Notes: generated from the letters alone by a model not told the origin. A stretch of DNA of 64,000 nt from Rhynochetos jubatus (GCA_027574665.1 CM050651.1:8309501-8373500), one strand, 5' to 3'. Positions 1 through 13,210 are shown, counted from the stretch's first letter. Numbers and translations are program-made.

Positions 1-3000
1 TGTTGATTATGAATTACTTAAATTCTCGAATTGCCATGCGGGTATTTTCTTCAGGAAGCTTCTGTCAGATTCCAGGATGGAATATTTTAGGAAGAAAAGC
101 TTGAAATAGACACATACGATTTTGAGAAAAAAAAAAAAGAAAAAAAAAAGAAAAGAAAAACACTGCAGTCCATAAAGCCATCTGACTATAAAAAAAGTTT
201 GTCTTTTGCCCACTCTAATTAGACAGTCAAAAATAGAAATATTGGAGCAGGGCACATCCAATTAAGTTTGCCATTCACCAAGCTTGAGGCTTTCTTACAG
301 AGACTTCTACCGTAATCATAAGGAGATGGAAAAAGAAAGCAGTCATTACCAATGATCAGGGAATTTGGTTTTCTTGATGTGAACCACTGGTGTGGTAGAT
401 CTGAGGGGCAGCAGTACTTAGTGGCTTTTTCTTAGACAGTTCTTGTAGTGAAGAGTGTAATGATGGCCTTCTATCGGCATCAAAGAATGATGGTGCTACT
501 ACTGAAATGGCTTTGAAAACTTCACATATCAGCATCCTCACATTCAATAAGCTCTGTGTGATTATTGGGTTGGAAGGAAAGACTTAATTTTGATCGTCTC
601 CATAGAAGAAGGGTCTGGAGCCTTGGAAAAGGTCAGAAGCCTTCCAGGATTTGGTAACCTTACTGGCAGAGAAGGCATAGGATGCCTTGGTTTATTGCCA
701 CCCAATGGAAAAGATAACAGATTTATTTGTTTCATCAAGTTTTGCTTTTCTCTTCTGAAGCTGGAGCATTCTCAAGCTGCTTCTCCTGAGGTATCTTGTA
801 CAGGACACTGGAAAAGCACATTTCAGGAGTGAGTGTTTCAGAGGAGACCATCTCTGGCAGCAGCACCACGTCATGCTCCTGGGCTTGGGTTTTGTGGTTG
901 CATAGATAGGAGACAGGAAGGGTTTACCAAATGCCCTCCAGAGTTCCCTTCCAGCCTAAATTATTCTGTGGTATTTCTGTAAGACCTTGACCTGAGGAAG
1001 GATTGCTTGGAGATGGAGCTTCATAAATCATCTGTGCATTCCTGTAAGGTCTCTTTGCCCCGTCCATGTCCTGGAGCTCACTCAGCGCCACCTTAAGTGA
1101 GCAAGTGTCACTTTCTGAATAGTACTCGCTCATGCCAGACAGCTGTCATTCCCCAGGGAAACGGTGGCTTACTGAGCAGTACAATTCTGTCCTCATCTTT
1201 AAAGAAAGCATGAAAACTGGTGCAATATATGTGTGAGTGAATGAAATGTAGCCTGTAAGACTGGCTGACATTTGTTTTCTAGAAAGTGTCAGGGAATTTT
1301 GGAAGACAACATGTCGCTGAGGGATTAATTGTCAGACAGAGGAAAAAAAGGAATTCTGAGACCGGTATACGCGTGTACTGTTAAAAATTTACCTGAAGTA
1401 ACCTTTATAAGCTCTAAGAGTATACAATTTATCAGTGCTTGTTTGCCAAAGGAAACTGTTGAATTGGTAAATTATTAAGGTAATCTGTATCTACAAAAAT
1501 AGTTCACCAGTTCACAAAGAAGAATATATCATACTAAAAGCTGGCTTGCATTTCAAACTGTGGATTAGTAACAACTGCATGCATGCTGTCACATAATTTA
1601 GATTCCAGCCATGAAGTCTCTGAATTGTGAGCTGGAAACTACAATAATGTATTTCATAAATACCGCTATTGTTTTTGCTGGCATCATGTTGCACGTAGCA
1701 GTTGTAAGAGCGCTCTGCAACGTTTAGCAATCTTAAAGGCCAGGAAACAGTCTGAAAATCTTCTTTGCATTAGTTGGGGAACTGAAGATTTGTTCCGAAT
1801 TGAACTAAAATGCACAGATCAAATTGCTCAAAAGGAAAGTGTACATCAGTGGTTTTGAAGTTTTCCCTGATTTGAAACTCTTATTTATATAGGAATAGTT
1901 TATTAAAACAAATTGGTCTTAAGATTGAATATTTATACAAATATTAGGCTGTAGTTTTCCTCTCCAAAGGAACATTTGCAGATGTTGGCTATTTAGTGTC
2001 AAGGACAAATTGAAAAGGAGTCAAAACATATGATTGAAGTGAACAATTGCTGAATTCGGGCAACTTCATTTTTCCCCTCCAGTGGCATTATTATGCACCT
2101 CCTTACTGAATCACAGCTTTTAGAAATGAAATAAATTTAGCAGGGTTTTTTTTAGATCTGGGACCAAAAACATTGCTGCTGAGCTAGCTTTATAACAAAT
2201 TTCAATCTAAACACCATAAACTGTCTTTTAAATGTAGGTTTTGTAGGTATAATTCTCTGTTATGACTAATGCAATTTCATTTTAGGTATGAGGCTTATAT
2301 GGAGACTTGAATAAATAAGTACTACTATTTTCTTAGAAACAGACCTTTTGCTCTATTTTTCTTAGATTTTAAATCACACAAAATAACAAGGGGTCTTGAA
2401 ATTAAAGATTTTCTATGGATAAGCTTTTGCATATTTATGCAAACCTAAAATGACATTTTAAAATGTTTATCTTTTAAGTTTCACTCATGCATATTCTAAG
2501 GCTGATGAAGGAGTTTAGGAGTGAATCTGATGTGCTTAATTCAGGGAAAACAGAGACTAGAGGGCAGTAGTTATGTTCCCTGTGTAGAGATTAAAACAAG
2601 ATTAGCTGAGTCGGTGTTGTCCACTCTACTTGAAAAGTTTTTATTGATTGCTGAGGGAGCTCATGCTGACTTTTTTCAATGGAAAACAGCACATGTTACA
2701 GGAATAGTGCCCCGAATCCCATGAAGAATAATAGGAGCTTAGTGACTCAAATAAAACACAGAAGCTTTCAGCAGTCACACCGTGAGCCCAGATCCGCACA
2801 GCTTTTAGGTTGTTGGAGCCAGTTGTTTTACCAAGATACTTTGACCTAAATGGATTCAACCTACACAAAGAAAAGTCATTAAGTTCACATGGTTTAAGTC
2901 AGGCTGTAGGCTGAGGCATGCAACACACTTTGCATTAGCAGAAGGACCATGTCGAGCTCCCGAATCCTGGACTAGGTAGGTTCCTATGTATGGGCTAAGA

Positions 3001-4125
3001 TGCATGGGAAGAGTTAGATATCCAAGAAGTAAACACAGAGAAGACTACATATTAAGCCAGGAGTCATTTAAGTAGTAGCAGGGAAGTCCAGGAAGAAAGT
3101 TTTTGCTTGCAGTCCATCTTTCAAAGACAATTGGAAACCTAATTCCAGGCTAGAGAGATGCATTTGACCCCAGAATGAAATTACAGCTGTGATCCCTTCT
3201 CTGGAGTTAATCACTGCAGCTGAGATGGTCTTTCTCAACATCCACATCAAAACACTAGGAGGGAGGCGCCCCCTGTTCAGCTCACTAAGGTTCTGACAGA
3301 TCCTGGCTAAATTTCTCCTTGATTATTGGATGTAAGCCCATTTCCCAAGAAATGCGATGCCCCATTCTTATACTCCACTCTCCCGATTAATCTTGGTGAA
3401 TATGTTCTCATTTATACTAAGTGTAAAAGAGATAGGTTGTTTCAGCTCTTTTTTAGGAAACTGGCTTGATGCCGTGTCCTAGACCTTGCTCCCATTGACT
3501 GCACGAAGCAGAACAGCTTCCCTGCTACAGCCCAAGCGCAGAACACCCAGTCAGTGGCCTGAGGATTAGGGATAGCTTGGGATTGATGGTAGTAACCACA
3601 GACTTTTGCCTTGATTCTTGATTCTGGAGAGAACCTGAGATATTCCAAATGGTTACAGATAAAAAGTAACCAATAACTTCTCATTAAATAAGATGTCTTC
3701 TAGACAGAAATGTGAATTGCAGGTCTTGCTGTGAACTATGGTCCCTACTTGTACTCATGACACCTACTTGGCATCTTAAAACACCCAAACAGCTACCCAA
3801 GGAAAACCCATGCATACCCTAACAGTGGCATTTGTGATTATTTGTAAGCATAGGGATTTAGCAGGTTTTTATTTGTTACCTTTGTTAGACGCTCAAAATT
3901 CAGTGTAAACCCTGTTTTAGTTGTCTTTTTTCTCTGCTTAATTTTGCTGTGTTTAAGTTCTTTGACATCAGCATAACTATGATAATGATGATGGTTTTAA
4001 ATACGTCTGGAGCACACAGGTGTGTAGAGTTGGATTTTCCTCCACCAAATGTTGCGTGTCAAAGGTAGTCACATAACTGGGTGTCTATGTGACTGTAACC
4101 AATTGCAAAATGTTGGTCTTTGTCT
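1..4125. other. Gene-free AT-rich single-copy DNA
   Basis: No gene is recognised here. The stretch is AT-rich and rich in stops. It contains an A-rich tract near the left edge, a series of open but broken frames on the minus strand between about 356 and 1148, and a CTCF-like core near 3.27 kb. Short open frames elsewhere in it show no recognisable domain and overlap one another on opposite strands, as expected by chance. Confidence 0.6.
127..160. repeat. A-rich simple tract
   Basis: A run of A broken only by single G residues. On the minus strand it reads as a T-rich run and produces a phenylalanine-rich spurious frame. No recognisable retroposon body adjoins it, so it is called as low complexity and not as the tail of an inserted element. 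Confidence 0.9.
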
Positions 4126-4147
4126 AAAAAAAAAAAAAATAAAAAAT
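4126..4147. repeat. Poly(A) tract
   Basis: Fourteen consecutive A residues, a T, then six more A. No CR1-like or SINE-like sequence is recognisable on the 5' side, so a retroposon origin is not supported. Confidence 0.9.
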
Positions 4148-4308
4148 TCAGCCTTTCCACTGGGATTTGTGCTGTTTCTAAGGGAACCAAAAAAGCATTG
4201 AGAATAGAGCTCTCTATTTCATTGGGCAGAGAAGAAGGAAAAGGAGGAAGATACTGTTTTGACAGTTTCATTTTTGTTCATTCGTGAAGACTTTAGTTAA
4301 TATTTTTA

Positions 4309-4346
4309 ATATCAGCCTGAGCTTTGGGCAAAAGCTCAGGAGATAT
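4309..4346. other. Perfect 10-bp inverted repeat (hairpin)
   Basis: CCTGAGCTTT at 4316-4325 is followed by the 5-base loop GGGCA and the exact reverse complement AAAGCTCAGG at 4331-4340. Outside this, ATATC (4309-4313) can pair with GATAT (4342-4346) across a small asymmetric bulge, extending the stem to about 15 pairs. The stem is too short for a typical microRNA precursor. It could be cruciform-forming DNA or chance. The pairing is directly visible; function is unknown. Confidence 0.8.
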
Positions 4347-7104
4347 GAATATCTCATAAAAGTAATTTTAATCCATACAGATGTAGTAAACCAGAAATGT
4401 TAGCACTTTATGTTGTGAAATACTGGTGACAATGCAGTTGTCGGCCATTTAGTTATGGGAAGTGAAGAGTTTGTTATCAGAAAGGGGTGAATGGGTTGGA
4501 ATTAATCCTATTGAAACACAAGTGCAAACGTATTGACCAACTTGCTGCGCGTAGGGTCAACTAATTCTGTTGCAAATGCCGCAGTTTTCTGTATGCAGTT
4601 ATAGATGTTCAGTAGGGTTCTCTCACGTTCTTAGGCACTGATGGATAAGAACACAAAAACAAAGTCAGCGCAATTTTGTGTACTTGTTTGGATGTCCAAC
4701 ATGAGTAAATGCAATCCCCTGAGATCATTCCAAAACTGTTAAACTTCCTTAGCTTGCCAGTGTGATTCCTGGCAAAAGTCAGAAATGTAGCTTTAAAAAC
4801 AATCAGTTATTTACACTTGAATACTTAAATAAATGACTGATAAACACATCCAGATATATTTACCTTTCAGCAACTGCTGGTTTTTTCCTCCCAAGTATAA
4901 GACAATATTTGTTGCAATCTTGTTTATTGAGTTTTCTAACCAAATCCAAGTCATTGAGGCATGAGAGTGAGGTACCCCACCATAAACTTCATTGCCCGTG
5001 AAAAGCCACACTTAATTTACTGATCTTCCAAATTGCTGTGCCCTGGGAAGGATTAATGGAGCAGTCTGTCTGCTGCTTAGGAACCTCTCAAGAACACTCT
5101 GAGATTGTTATACCGTTGTTTTAGTTAATAATAGGTGTATTAACTTACTCAAAGAGAGTATCGTTTTCCAGATAATTTACAGGTGGAACTCGCATCATTA
5201 TGAATATATTTATATGAAACATGAGAAACATTCAGAAAAGCCATCTGGAATTAACAGAGAATATACTGTTTGGAGCCCAATTGCTTCAGTTCAGAGCTAT
5301 GAAGTTTAAAGTATTTTGTAACCAATATGCTATTTGGTTTTTATCAGAGTGAAAGCTAATTCTGTATGTGCTCTTCCCATTTGTCCTCCAAACCATATAC
5401 CCGCACTTCATCCACAAGAAATGATTCCTGAAGCCGAGTGCTTGCGGCTCTTGAAAACAGGGGAGTGAGTTTACTGGTGTATTCTAGTTTTGTCTTGTGT
5501 ACTAAATACATCATCACACCAGGCTGTGCCTAAAACATTGATTCTTCACGGTTCAGAAAGCACGCTCACCTCTTTTGTGACGTTTGGACAAAACCACGGT
5601 GACTGAAATTTATGGAGTTGGGCTGCAAAACTGTGATTGATGAAATAGTATCAGTACGACAGAGTGGAGGGAGAGAATGAAGGACACGTAATAAATACGT
5701 GTGTATATTGTAAAGCATGCTGGGGATTGAGTTGTAAATGTAAATCCCTTTCTCGCTCTGTATGAAATTGAAAAAGCAACCAGTAATTGGAATTATCTGA
5801 TAAATGTTACTAAAATGAAGAAATGCTACAGCTTTTAGTGCCAAAGTTTCCCAGAACACATTCTCTATGGGCTTACTCAGCCCTAAACAGGTCAATAACC
5901 TTCAATGCAATCCATTGGGAAAATAGAAATGTCAGAACTATAAAGTAGCCTGTATCAATTGCAGTTCGTTCCAAATAACCCGTTTGACCTATGGATCCAA
6001 ATACTGAAAACAAATGGGAGCCTTGAGCCACTGAGATGCCAACCATCTCCCTGCTGTTTAGACTTGAACTAAAATGACCATTTTGGTAAGGATCCCAGTT
6101 ATCGTTCAATAGCAATGAGTGACCGTTTTTCATTATTATTACTTTTTAAACATTGCAGGACTGCTGTACCATCCTCAGAGTCAGTGACACATAAGTCATT
6201 TGGCTGACATTTTAATAAACATCTGTTTTTTTCAGAGCAAGCCACAGCAGTCGTCTTTGTTAGTATTTTCTGGCATTCTCGTGTCATCTCCATGGATATT
6301 GCAGTCTGTTCCTGCAGAAACAAAACAAATATAAAACCAATCAGGCACTCCAGAACTCAGAGTGGGATGGAAAGTCCTTGAGAGCTTTCATCCCTCTCTG
6401 TTCATGCTTCTCACCCACAGCTCAGCTTTGGTAAGAGTTCACAAGAGGCTAGTATTTGCTTCCTCAGGTGGTGATGTTTTCCTGATGTAAAGCAAGGTTT
6501 TTGGACTTTCCAGGATGGGAAAACTGTGGGAGATCAGATCAGGTTGGAAGGGTGGCGTTTGCTGAGTTTCCAATAGTCCATGTGGCTGAAAGTGGATGCC
6601 TCAGGAAAAGGGCTTTGGTTTATTATCGTTACATTATGAAGTAGATATTAGCTTGTGTTTAGAGTTTGAACTAGCATGATTCTCTTGCCTTAAAAATGCA
6701 CATATTTTGAACAGTGTGGGTTGGTGGGAGTAATGCAGTTTGAGGCGGTGCGAGAGAGAGAAACCGCTTTCTCATAAATTGCCAGCTTAAGTAAATAGCG
6801 AGTGTGCCAGACAACCAAACCTGTAAAAATAGTTTTGTTTCACTGCTTCTTAATCCATACTAGCCAGGAAATATTGAGAGAGTACGGTAGTAAGAGCTGT
6901 GCTATACTGTGGAAACATGCTGTTATGACTTAGAGTTCCTGTCAGACAAACTGGAGGTTTTTTCCTGAGGTCACAAGGTGAGAAACTTTAGAAAGTGAGA
7001 AACTCTCTTATTTATGAAAGGATATGGGCTCACATTAAATGTTTTCATCTGATAACAAGTATCATTAAATAACTGGGTTTGCAAACCTCAGCTTTCTTTT
7101 TATC

Positions 7105-7121
7105 TTTTTTTTTTTTTTTTT
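7105..7121. repeat. Poly(T) tract
   Basis: Seventeen consecutive T residues, preceded by shorter T runs separated by single bases. No recognisable minus-strand retroposon lies to its right, so it is annotated as a simple tract only. Confidence 0.9.
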
Positions 7122-8120
7122 AACAAAGTATAAAAATACACACTGGAGGACCCAAGCAGACTATTTAATCGCTGAGCCATGTGCTCTGGGAAGTGTAAAT
7201 TTATGTTGTCTTTGCTCTTATCAGGAGTTATAGAGGGCAGGGGTAACAGCAACATAGTGTCTGGACTAACGATACAATCCAGTCAGATACTGTACCTTGA
7301 AAGTTGTAAACAACCTCCTACATGCATATAGAGAGCTGAAACTAAACACGATTTATCATATGAAAGTTCCTAATTTTAATTTAGCATTGACCCTCATCAC
7401 TGCATCAAAAGTCACTCAGTTGTCTGCCTAAAGCAGACAATCAGACAAGCTGCTGAACCCGTTTTCCAAGGTTTGATAGGATCCTAAAGGACGTCTAATT
7501 CCTGTGTTTTGGGGGATTATTTTGTGTGGGGTTTTTGCTTGTTTGTTTTAAATAATTTATTTATGTTAATTTTTAGGTTACACCACTTGGCAGCTGCTTC
7601 GTACGGCTGGGTGTACCAAGTGAGTCCTCAGCGCTACAAGAGTACCTTGGAGTTGTGCTGGGTGTTATGGCAGATTCAGTAAGGAATAGAAATGGACCAA
7701 ATAGCTTAAGGCAGCTGGAAGGTTACGTAATTCAGGGAAAGGGGAATCTCTTCAAAAAATCAGACAGAAGGCGGGGCCCCAGATTATCTTGAGAGTAATT
7801 TGAGAACTGATAGTGTCTAGAACTTACAGGTAACCTTTTGGCAGTGGATTGAAATGTGCCTGAGAAAGAGGTCAGAGACTTTACCCACATTTTTTCAGAT
7901 GGAGCAGCTGGGATGGTGAATGGTAGGTAATGTGCACCATCTGTGGGAGGTGACGGTGCCTGTACAGTCTCACAGGCCCTCGTTCACTGCAATTACAAAT
8001 GCTGCACTTAATTCCAGGGCAGCATCTCACTCAAGAGGCAGGTAAGGGTGGCTTAGGGCCAATACAAGGCAAACAACAAATGACACCTCTGCACTTAGAG
8101 GAAAATTAACGATGCTATAT

Positions 8121-8720
8121 TAATTGCTACTTTGGCGAAAGTTTAATCTTGAGCTCTCCTCCAGCTCCCACCACCGCTCGGAGCACTCTTTCTCTGCCTT
8201 GTCACATTGTGTCTATGCTGACTTCTTGAGCTCCGCTTTGTTCATTACAGCACTCGGGTTTAAGACTCCCATCCACCTCCTAGGAATGCCATCGCTCATC
8301 CCTATCTCCTCACTTGACAAACTATGAGGTTACTCTAAAAGCTGCCAGATTTTTGGTGCCCCTCGAGCTCTGGATCTGCTTGGCAGCTTTCCGTAGCCTC
8401 CAGCAAGATCTAACAAATGGCAGCCGTGTAACGGTAGCAATGTTGCTCCAACCCAAACCCCTCAGCCGCTCTGACACACGCAGCTCTGCCTCCCAAGGGT
8501 TCCCTCTCTCACCAGTTCCTCTTCCAGGGAGGAGAAATCAAAGGCCTGTCTGTTTTTGCTTGTGCCGGGCAGCCTAAGGCTCCTCTAACGTCTGCTGTCC
8601 CAGAAGGACGTTCGCTTCTTACAGAGGTGGCTGCACCCTGCGAAAGGCTGGAAATAAAACAGATAATGCGTTTGTTTTCTTGAAAGGATTTTTGGCTCCC
8701 AAATCCTCCTGGGGATGCCA
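8121..8720. other. CpG-enriched block without recognised gene
   Basis: By eye this stretch holds roughly seventeen CpG dinucleotides in about 500 bases, clearly denser than the flanks, and is richer in G+C. Two plus-strand frames (8124-8327 and 8314-8577) and one minus frame (8509-8721) are open but match nothing I recognise. It could be an old retroelement, a small regulatory CpG cluster or part of an unannotated transcript. A repeat search would separate these. Confidence 0.4.
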
Positions 8721-11700
8721 AATGCTAAATGTCAGGAAAATGTTTGTAATCAATGATTTACAGTGACTGCACGTTCAACCAGTTGTAAATCCAGTTTAGG
8801 CAGCAAAGGAGAGGGGAAAAGCAAATATCTGGTACGTGTATGGGGTTTCCAAGAGCAAGGCTGACTGGATGGCAGGTGCACACCCTGGCTGGCTCTGGGC
8901 ATCTGGAGTAGGGTTAGGGGTAGATCTCTTTGTAGGTCCATCTGCCTTTCCATGTGGGAGCTAAAACAACGCAGGGCAGGGGGATGAAGGGAGAGCCACC
9001 AAATGGTGAAGTAGTGAAGCCGCCTGGGCCTGAGTAATCTAGCACTATGCTGCTGGAAGGAGCTGTAATGACATAAAACTGGCTTGGCACACGGGTGATA
9101 AAGCTCTGCTTTCACCTGTCCGAGTCATTTTAAGTTATCTTTCTGAGGGCAAAGCTTCGTTTTGTGCATTGTCAGTGGTAGTTCAGGAAAGACTATCTTT
9201 AAAAGGCAGTGTCAGCAGGCACGGACTGTGTCTGTGCTCCTGGAGGAGAGGGAAGAGAAGAGACACAAAGCAGCACTTTCTGTGTCTGCTGATCAAAGAG
9301 AAATCAGAAATACTGTTCATCTAACCTCCAGTTCTTTGAAGAAATCAGAAACTGCTGCTATAAAGAGATGCCTTAGAAAGAGTTTGGGACAGACGGAAGG
9401 TACTAATAGGGAAACAAAAGTAGCTGGGTGAGCTAGCACTAGCTGCCACCCTTTTCTCAGCAGCAGTTTCTGCTTTACAGTATAAATACAGCTTAGAACT
9501 GGTCAACTATTGGAAAAACATCATTCTTCAACCCTCATCTCAGCCTGAGGAGTGGTTCAGCTCCATCACATGCTTCCTCTTTAGTGAGGAACGCCTACAC
9601 TATTAGGATTTTAGAAGAAAAATAACTGGCATTAGTTATCACTATTCACCATTTGTTGAGCTATTGCTATGTATTCAGCCAGGAAGCACAAAAATACTGC
9701 ATAACCGAAGTGTCCACGTGGCATGAAGGGAGAATAATTGGAGCAAACAGCTTGGGAACTGATTATACACTGAAAAAAAATGTTTTCTCATGCCACTCAG
9801 CTAAGATTTACAAATAACAAACAGATTTTCTCTCATCTGAGCAGCCTGAAATTACTTTCTGGTGCAGAAATAGCATACACATTTCAAATAATTTGTATCT
9901 AATGAATTAACCGATAGTTCTGCTTCTCTACATATGAGGAGTAGCAAAACCCTTGCAGATCCACAGTAACATCAGGGAGTGATAATCTAATCAGTGTAAC
10001 TACATCACTTATATTGTACACATTATAACCAGGACGTGGCGTTTGAAGCTGATAGAAGTTTGGGAAGATATAGGTCTGGAGTAGTTTGTCCAGCTGGAGA
10101 AACTCATCCTTCCACCCACCAACCATCTAAAAACATTACATTTTACTGATCTGTCAGTAATAAAGCCACTTTCTCCTTTTTGGAAGTGCTCCTCTAGCTA
10201 TACATGCACTTTCTCAAATGAAAAGCTGAGCACTGAGCCAACAGGACCATTCACTTCCTAACTTCTCAGCGTGTTGGTGATTCCACCCACATCTGCTCAG
10301 ATAGGCCTGAACATGATCCAGGCTTCACTGAAGAACCTGAGCCGGCAGGAGATTTTTAGATCAGACTCCATGTGTAGCTGGTTCCCAAGACAAAAAGAGC
10401 ATTTTTGACCTGTGCTCTTAAAGGTGTTAATGTGATGTAATTCCAGCTGCCCTGAGACACAGTTTAAGAAGGTGAAGAAAATCTTTTCAGTGGCTCAATT
10501 CCAAACTGAACTGCAGTAACACAGGGCTACATTAAGATGTGAATGCTTCACGGTGAATCTGCTGTGCCATTGGAAATGGAAACCAGATGCAGAACCTTGT
10601 GAAAATTGCTGGTTCATATAACTGATAAAGATTTCAGGATTTTTTTCATTGCATTGTTTGAAAACTACTGACCTTTCCGAAGAGATGCTCATTTCTACAA
10701 CGCTTAGTTATCCCCATTAATGTGTGTTAATGCAGCCTGTCTTAGCTATGTACTGATAGATCAATGATGAACTTAACATTTAGTAGTAAATCTGGCAAAA
10801 TAACAACATTCCTGGAAGTAATTTTTTTTTTTCCCAAAAAGCTTCATAACAAATAACTGCATTACCATCTATAGTCTCAAAATAGTTAAAACAGACATCT
10901 GAGGGTTCATAGCAGAAGTGAATTTGGACTAGTCTGCATCTGAGCTTTTAATTTTGCAGATTATTCTCTCAGGCAGAATTCAAAGTTTACAGAATAATCT
11001 GGAAATTATCAAAGCAACAGCAAGGAAATGTGCTGTATTTTGAGGACTGAACAAAACACATTTATGTTTCATTTTTATAAAAAACTCACCGCATTGAATC
11101 AAAAATAAATCTAAATACAGAGAATTAATTAACTGGAGTTTTTTAATGTCACTGTTAGAGTTCTGTTTGTTAATCATTCCCCAGCACTAGCAATGTTAAC
11201 TTCGAGAGCAGCAGGAAGCCTGTTGTATTCAACATTTTCCCTTTGCAGCGCTTGGGCTCCTGCAGGTTTCACAATGTGGCTTTCACTCTGCTGCAGTTTT
11301 TGAGGTGTGCCTTGCATGAGACAAGGTAGAAATGCAAAACAAACCTTCTGAATGGAAAAACTGGGCTGACAAGTCTGACATTTCTGTGGTTTATATTACC
11401 TGCTAGTAAAAACAAATAAACAAACCCCAACCACATAAGGCAGGGAGAGAGAATAATTTATGCATAAGTTTTCAGTCCTCCAGCATTTTTAATTACCCAG
11501 GTTGGGTTCTTCATTTCTCATTTTCCTAGACTGGAAAAGCACATGTTAATGGTCTCTACTAAATACAACTATAAATCCTTCTAATCACTTTGCATTAGTT
11601 GTAATGACATCAATTATTTATGAATTGCTATTCCTGAGTAGAAATAAGGAAACTTTCCATTATTCTTTTGTATCAATCCCCTTATGACATGCGTTTCAGC

Positions 11701-12640
11701 GTATCGTTGCAGAATGGTATGTGGAAGGACGCCAAAGTCCAAGGCTGGTTGCAAAGGACTGATGATAGCCATGAGCTATCAATGTAACACTGCTGTGTTA
11801 CACGCACACAGTCAAAACACGCTAGCCGACGTATTAGAAGTAACGCTCTAACACTCATTTCGTACATCGTGTTTGTAAGGATCTGAAGGTTGCGCTCCTG
11901 GATGTAAGCGGATCCCTTGGTTTTGGAAGAGGGAAGGTTGCCAAATGATTAATAAGGGAACGACTGTAATAGCGCAGCAATATTAATTTCTTTCAGATGC
12001 TGAAAGTCAACATTTGAAAGACAAACACTGCAAGTATACAACCTGCAGCTCAGAAAACATTCATAGCAAATATCCTGCTAACCCATAGCAAATGATATTC
12101 AATAAATACTATAACTTTGTGGTGTTAACATGTAGTTTAAGACCTCCGAAAGTCATTCTAGTTTACTGTTGGAAAATGCCTGATGTTTTCATGTATGAAA
12201 GCTGAATTAGACACAGTGCCATTTAATACCTGGGGTCATTCAGATACAGGAGATGCTTTTTCCTTTTTGAGAGCAGTGGAGTACAAATGTCTTCTGTACT
12301 TATTTATATATTTTTCATATTTATTTACAGTGCCTTCTATTACTCATTTATAGTTTGTTTCTGCCTGTCTAACTCTATAATGCACCTGAAATACACCCAG
12401 CTAGGTGTTCCTTTGAAAAATTAATGAGGGCAGGACTTTAAATTTTATCCAAAAAAACCTGTAATGTGTACGAGTAGAAAATGAAAAAGTTTTCCATGTT
12501 ATAGCAAGTACGGTTTTTCTTAAATAGCCAGGCATATAGGCTAATATTATAAAAACATGTAATAGTGGATATCAAAGATGATAGCTGTGGAACAGACTAT
12601 CTACCATGGAGATAAAATAGGCTCCTGTTGCCACTGCCTA
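8721..12640. other. Gene-free AT-rich single-copy DNA
   Basis: No gene or recognised repeat. There is a palindromic E-box CCACGTGG near 9714-9721 and an 11-base T run near 10.82 kb. Open frames of 60-121 codons occur on both strands, without domains, initiation context or splice structure that would support them. Confidence 0.6.
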
Positions 12641-13210
12641 TTGTGCTCAAATCAGGATCAGGCACAATGGAAATGGGTATATGAGAAGGGAAAGTCGTGG
12701 AGTTTCACCAAAAAGTAAGAAGGGGGGAAAAAAGAAAAGTCTCCTGTTGAAGTGATGGGGATGTCTAAGGGTGAATGAGGAGGATTGGTGATGAGATGGC
12801 AGGGATACAACATCACAGAGCAGGAATAACTCCACCCTGCCAGATGCCCCTGGCAGTTGAACCTTGCCTTGGGTGAAGGAGCCTATCACTCCCACCCGCA
12901 GTGATGGGGTTGGGTATTGATGTCCATGTAGGCGTCCAGGACCGCTGTCACTGATGTAGGTCACAAAGCAGCTGCCCACAGAGAAGATGCCTACAGGCTC
13001 CATCCAGGGCCCCCAACCTCCCAGGTGGGACAGCACAGAGCAGCAGACAGCTCCAGGACAGCTTTCCCTAGGCGCAGGGGGAAGCTTTTCCCAGCTGCCA
13101 GGACCAGTAGTCACCCCTTGTGTGGACACCAGACCGTGTGGTCTCCACCCCTTTTGAGATCATGGCCACAGTTAGGACAGGCATCTTGGCAGGGGAGAGA
13201 GGAATATTAG
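12641..13210. other. GC-richer block with a 160-codon minus-strand open frame
   Basis: A minus-strand frame is open from 13129 to 12647 (160 codons). Its conceptual product is rich in Ser, Pro, Gly, Phe and Leu and shows no domain, signal peptide or conserved motif that I recognise. Overlapping frames on the plus strand are also open. A 64-kb six-frame scan is expected to yield about one or two frames of this size by chance, so it is not called as a gene. Confidence 0.45.

Larger units (their letters stand above)
4148..8120. other. Gene-free AT-rich single-copy DNA
   Basis: No gene or recognised transposon. It contains a perfect 10-bp-stem hairpin near 4.3 kb, a T17 tract near 7.1 kb and, on the minus strand near 7.85 kb, a short interval flanked by good splice signals. 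None of the open frames has a domain I can name. Confidence 0.6.

Noticed and set aside
6540..6560. GGTTGGAAGGG string resembling a CR1 tail
   Set aside because: No octamer repeats or other CR1 3' UTR blocks nearby; a chance match.
12647..13129. 160-codon minus-strand frame
   Set aside because: No domain or recognisable similarity; overlapping plus-strand frames are open too; one or two frames of this length are expected by chance in 64 kb.
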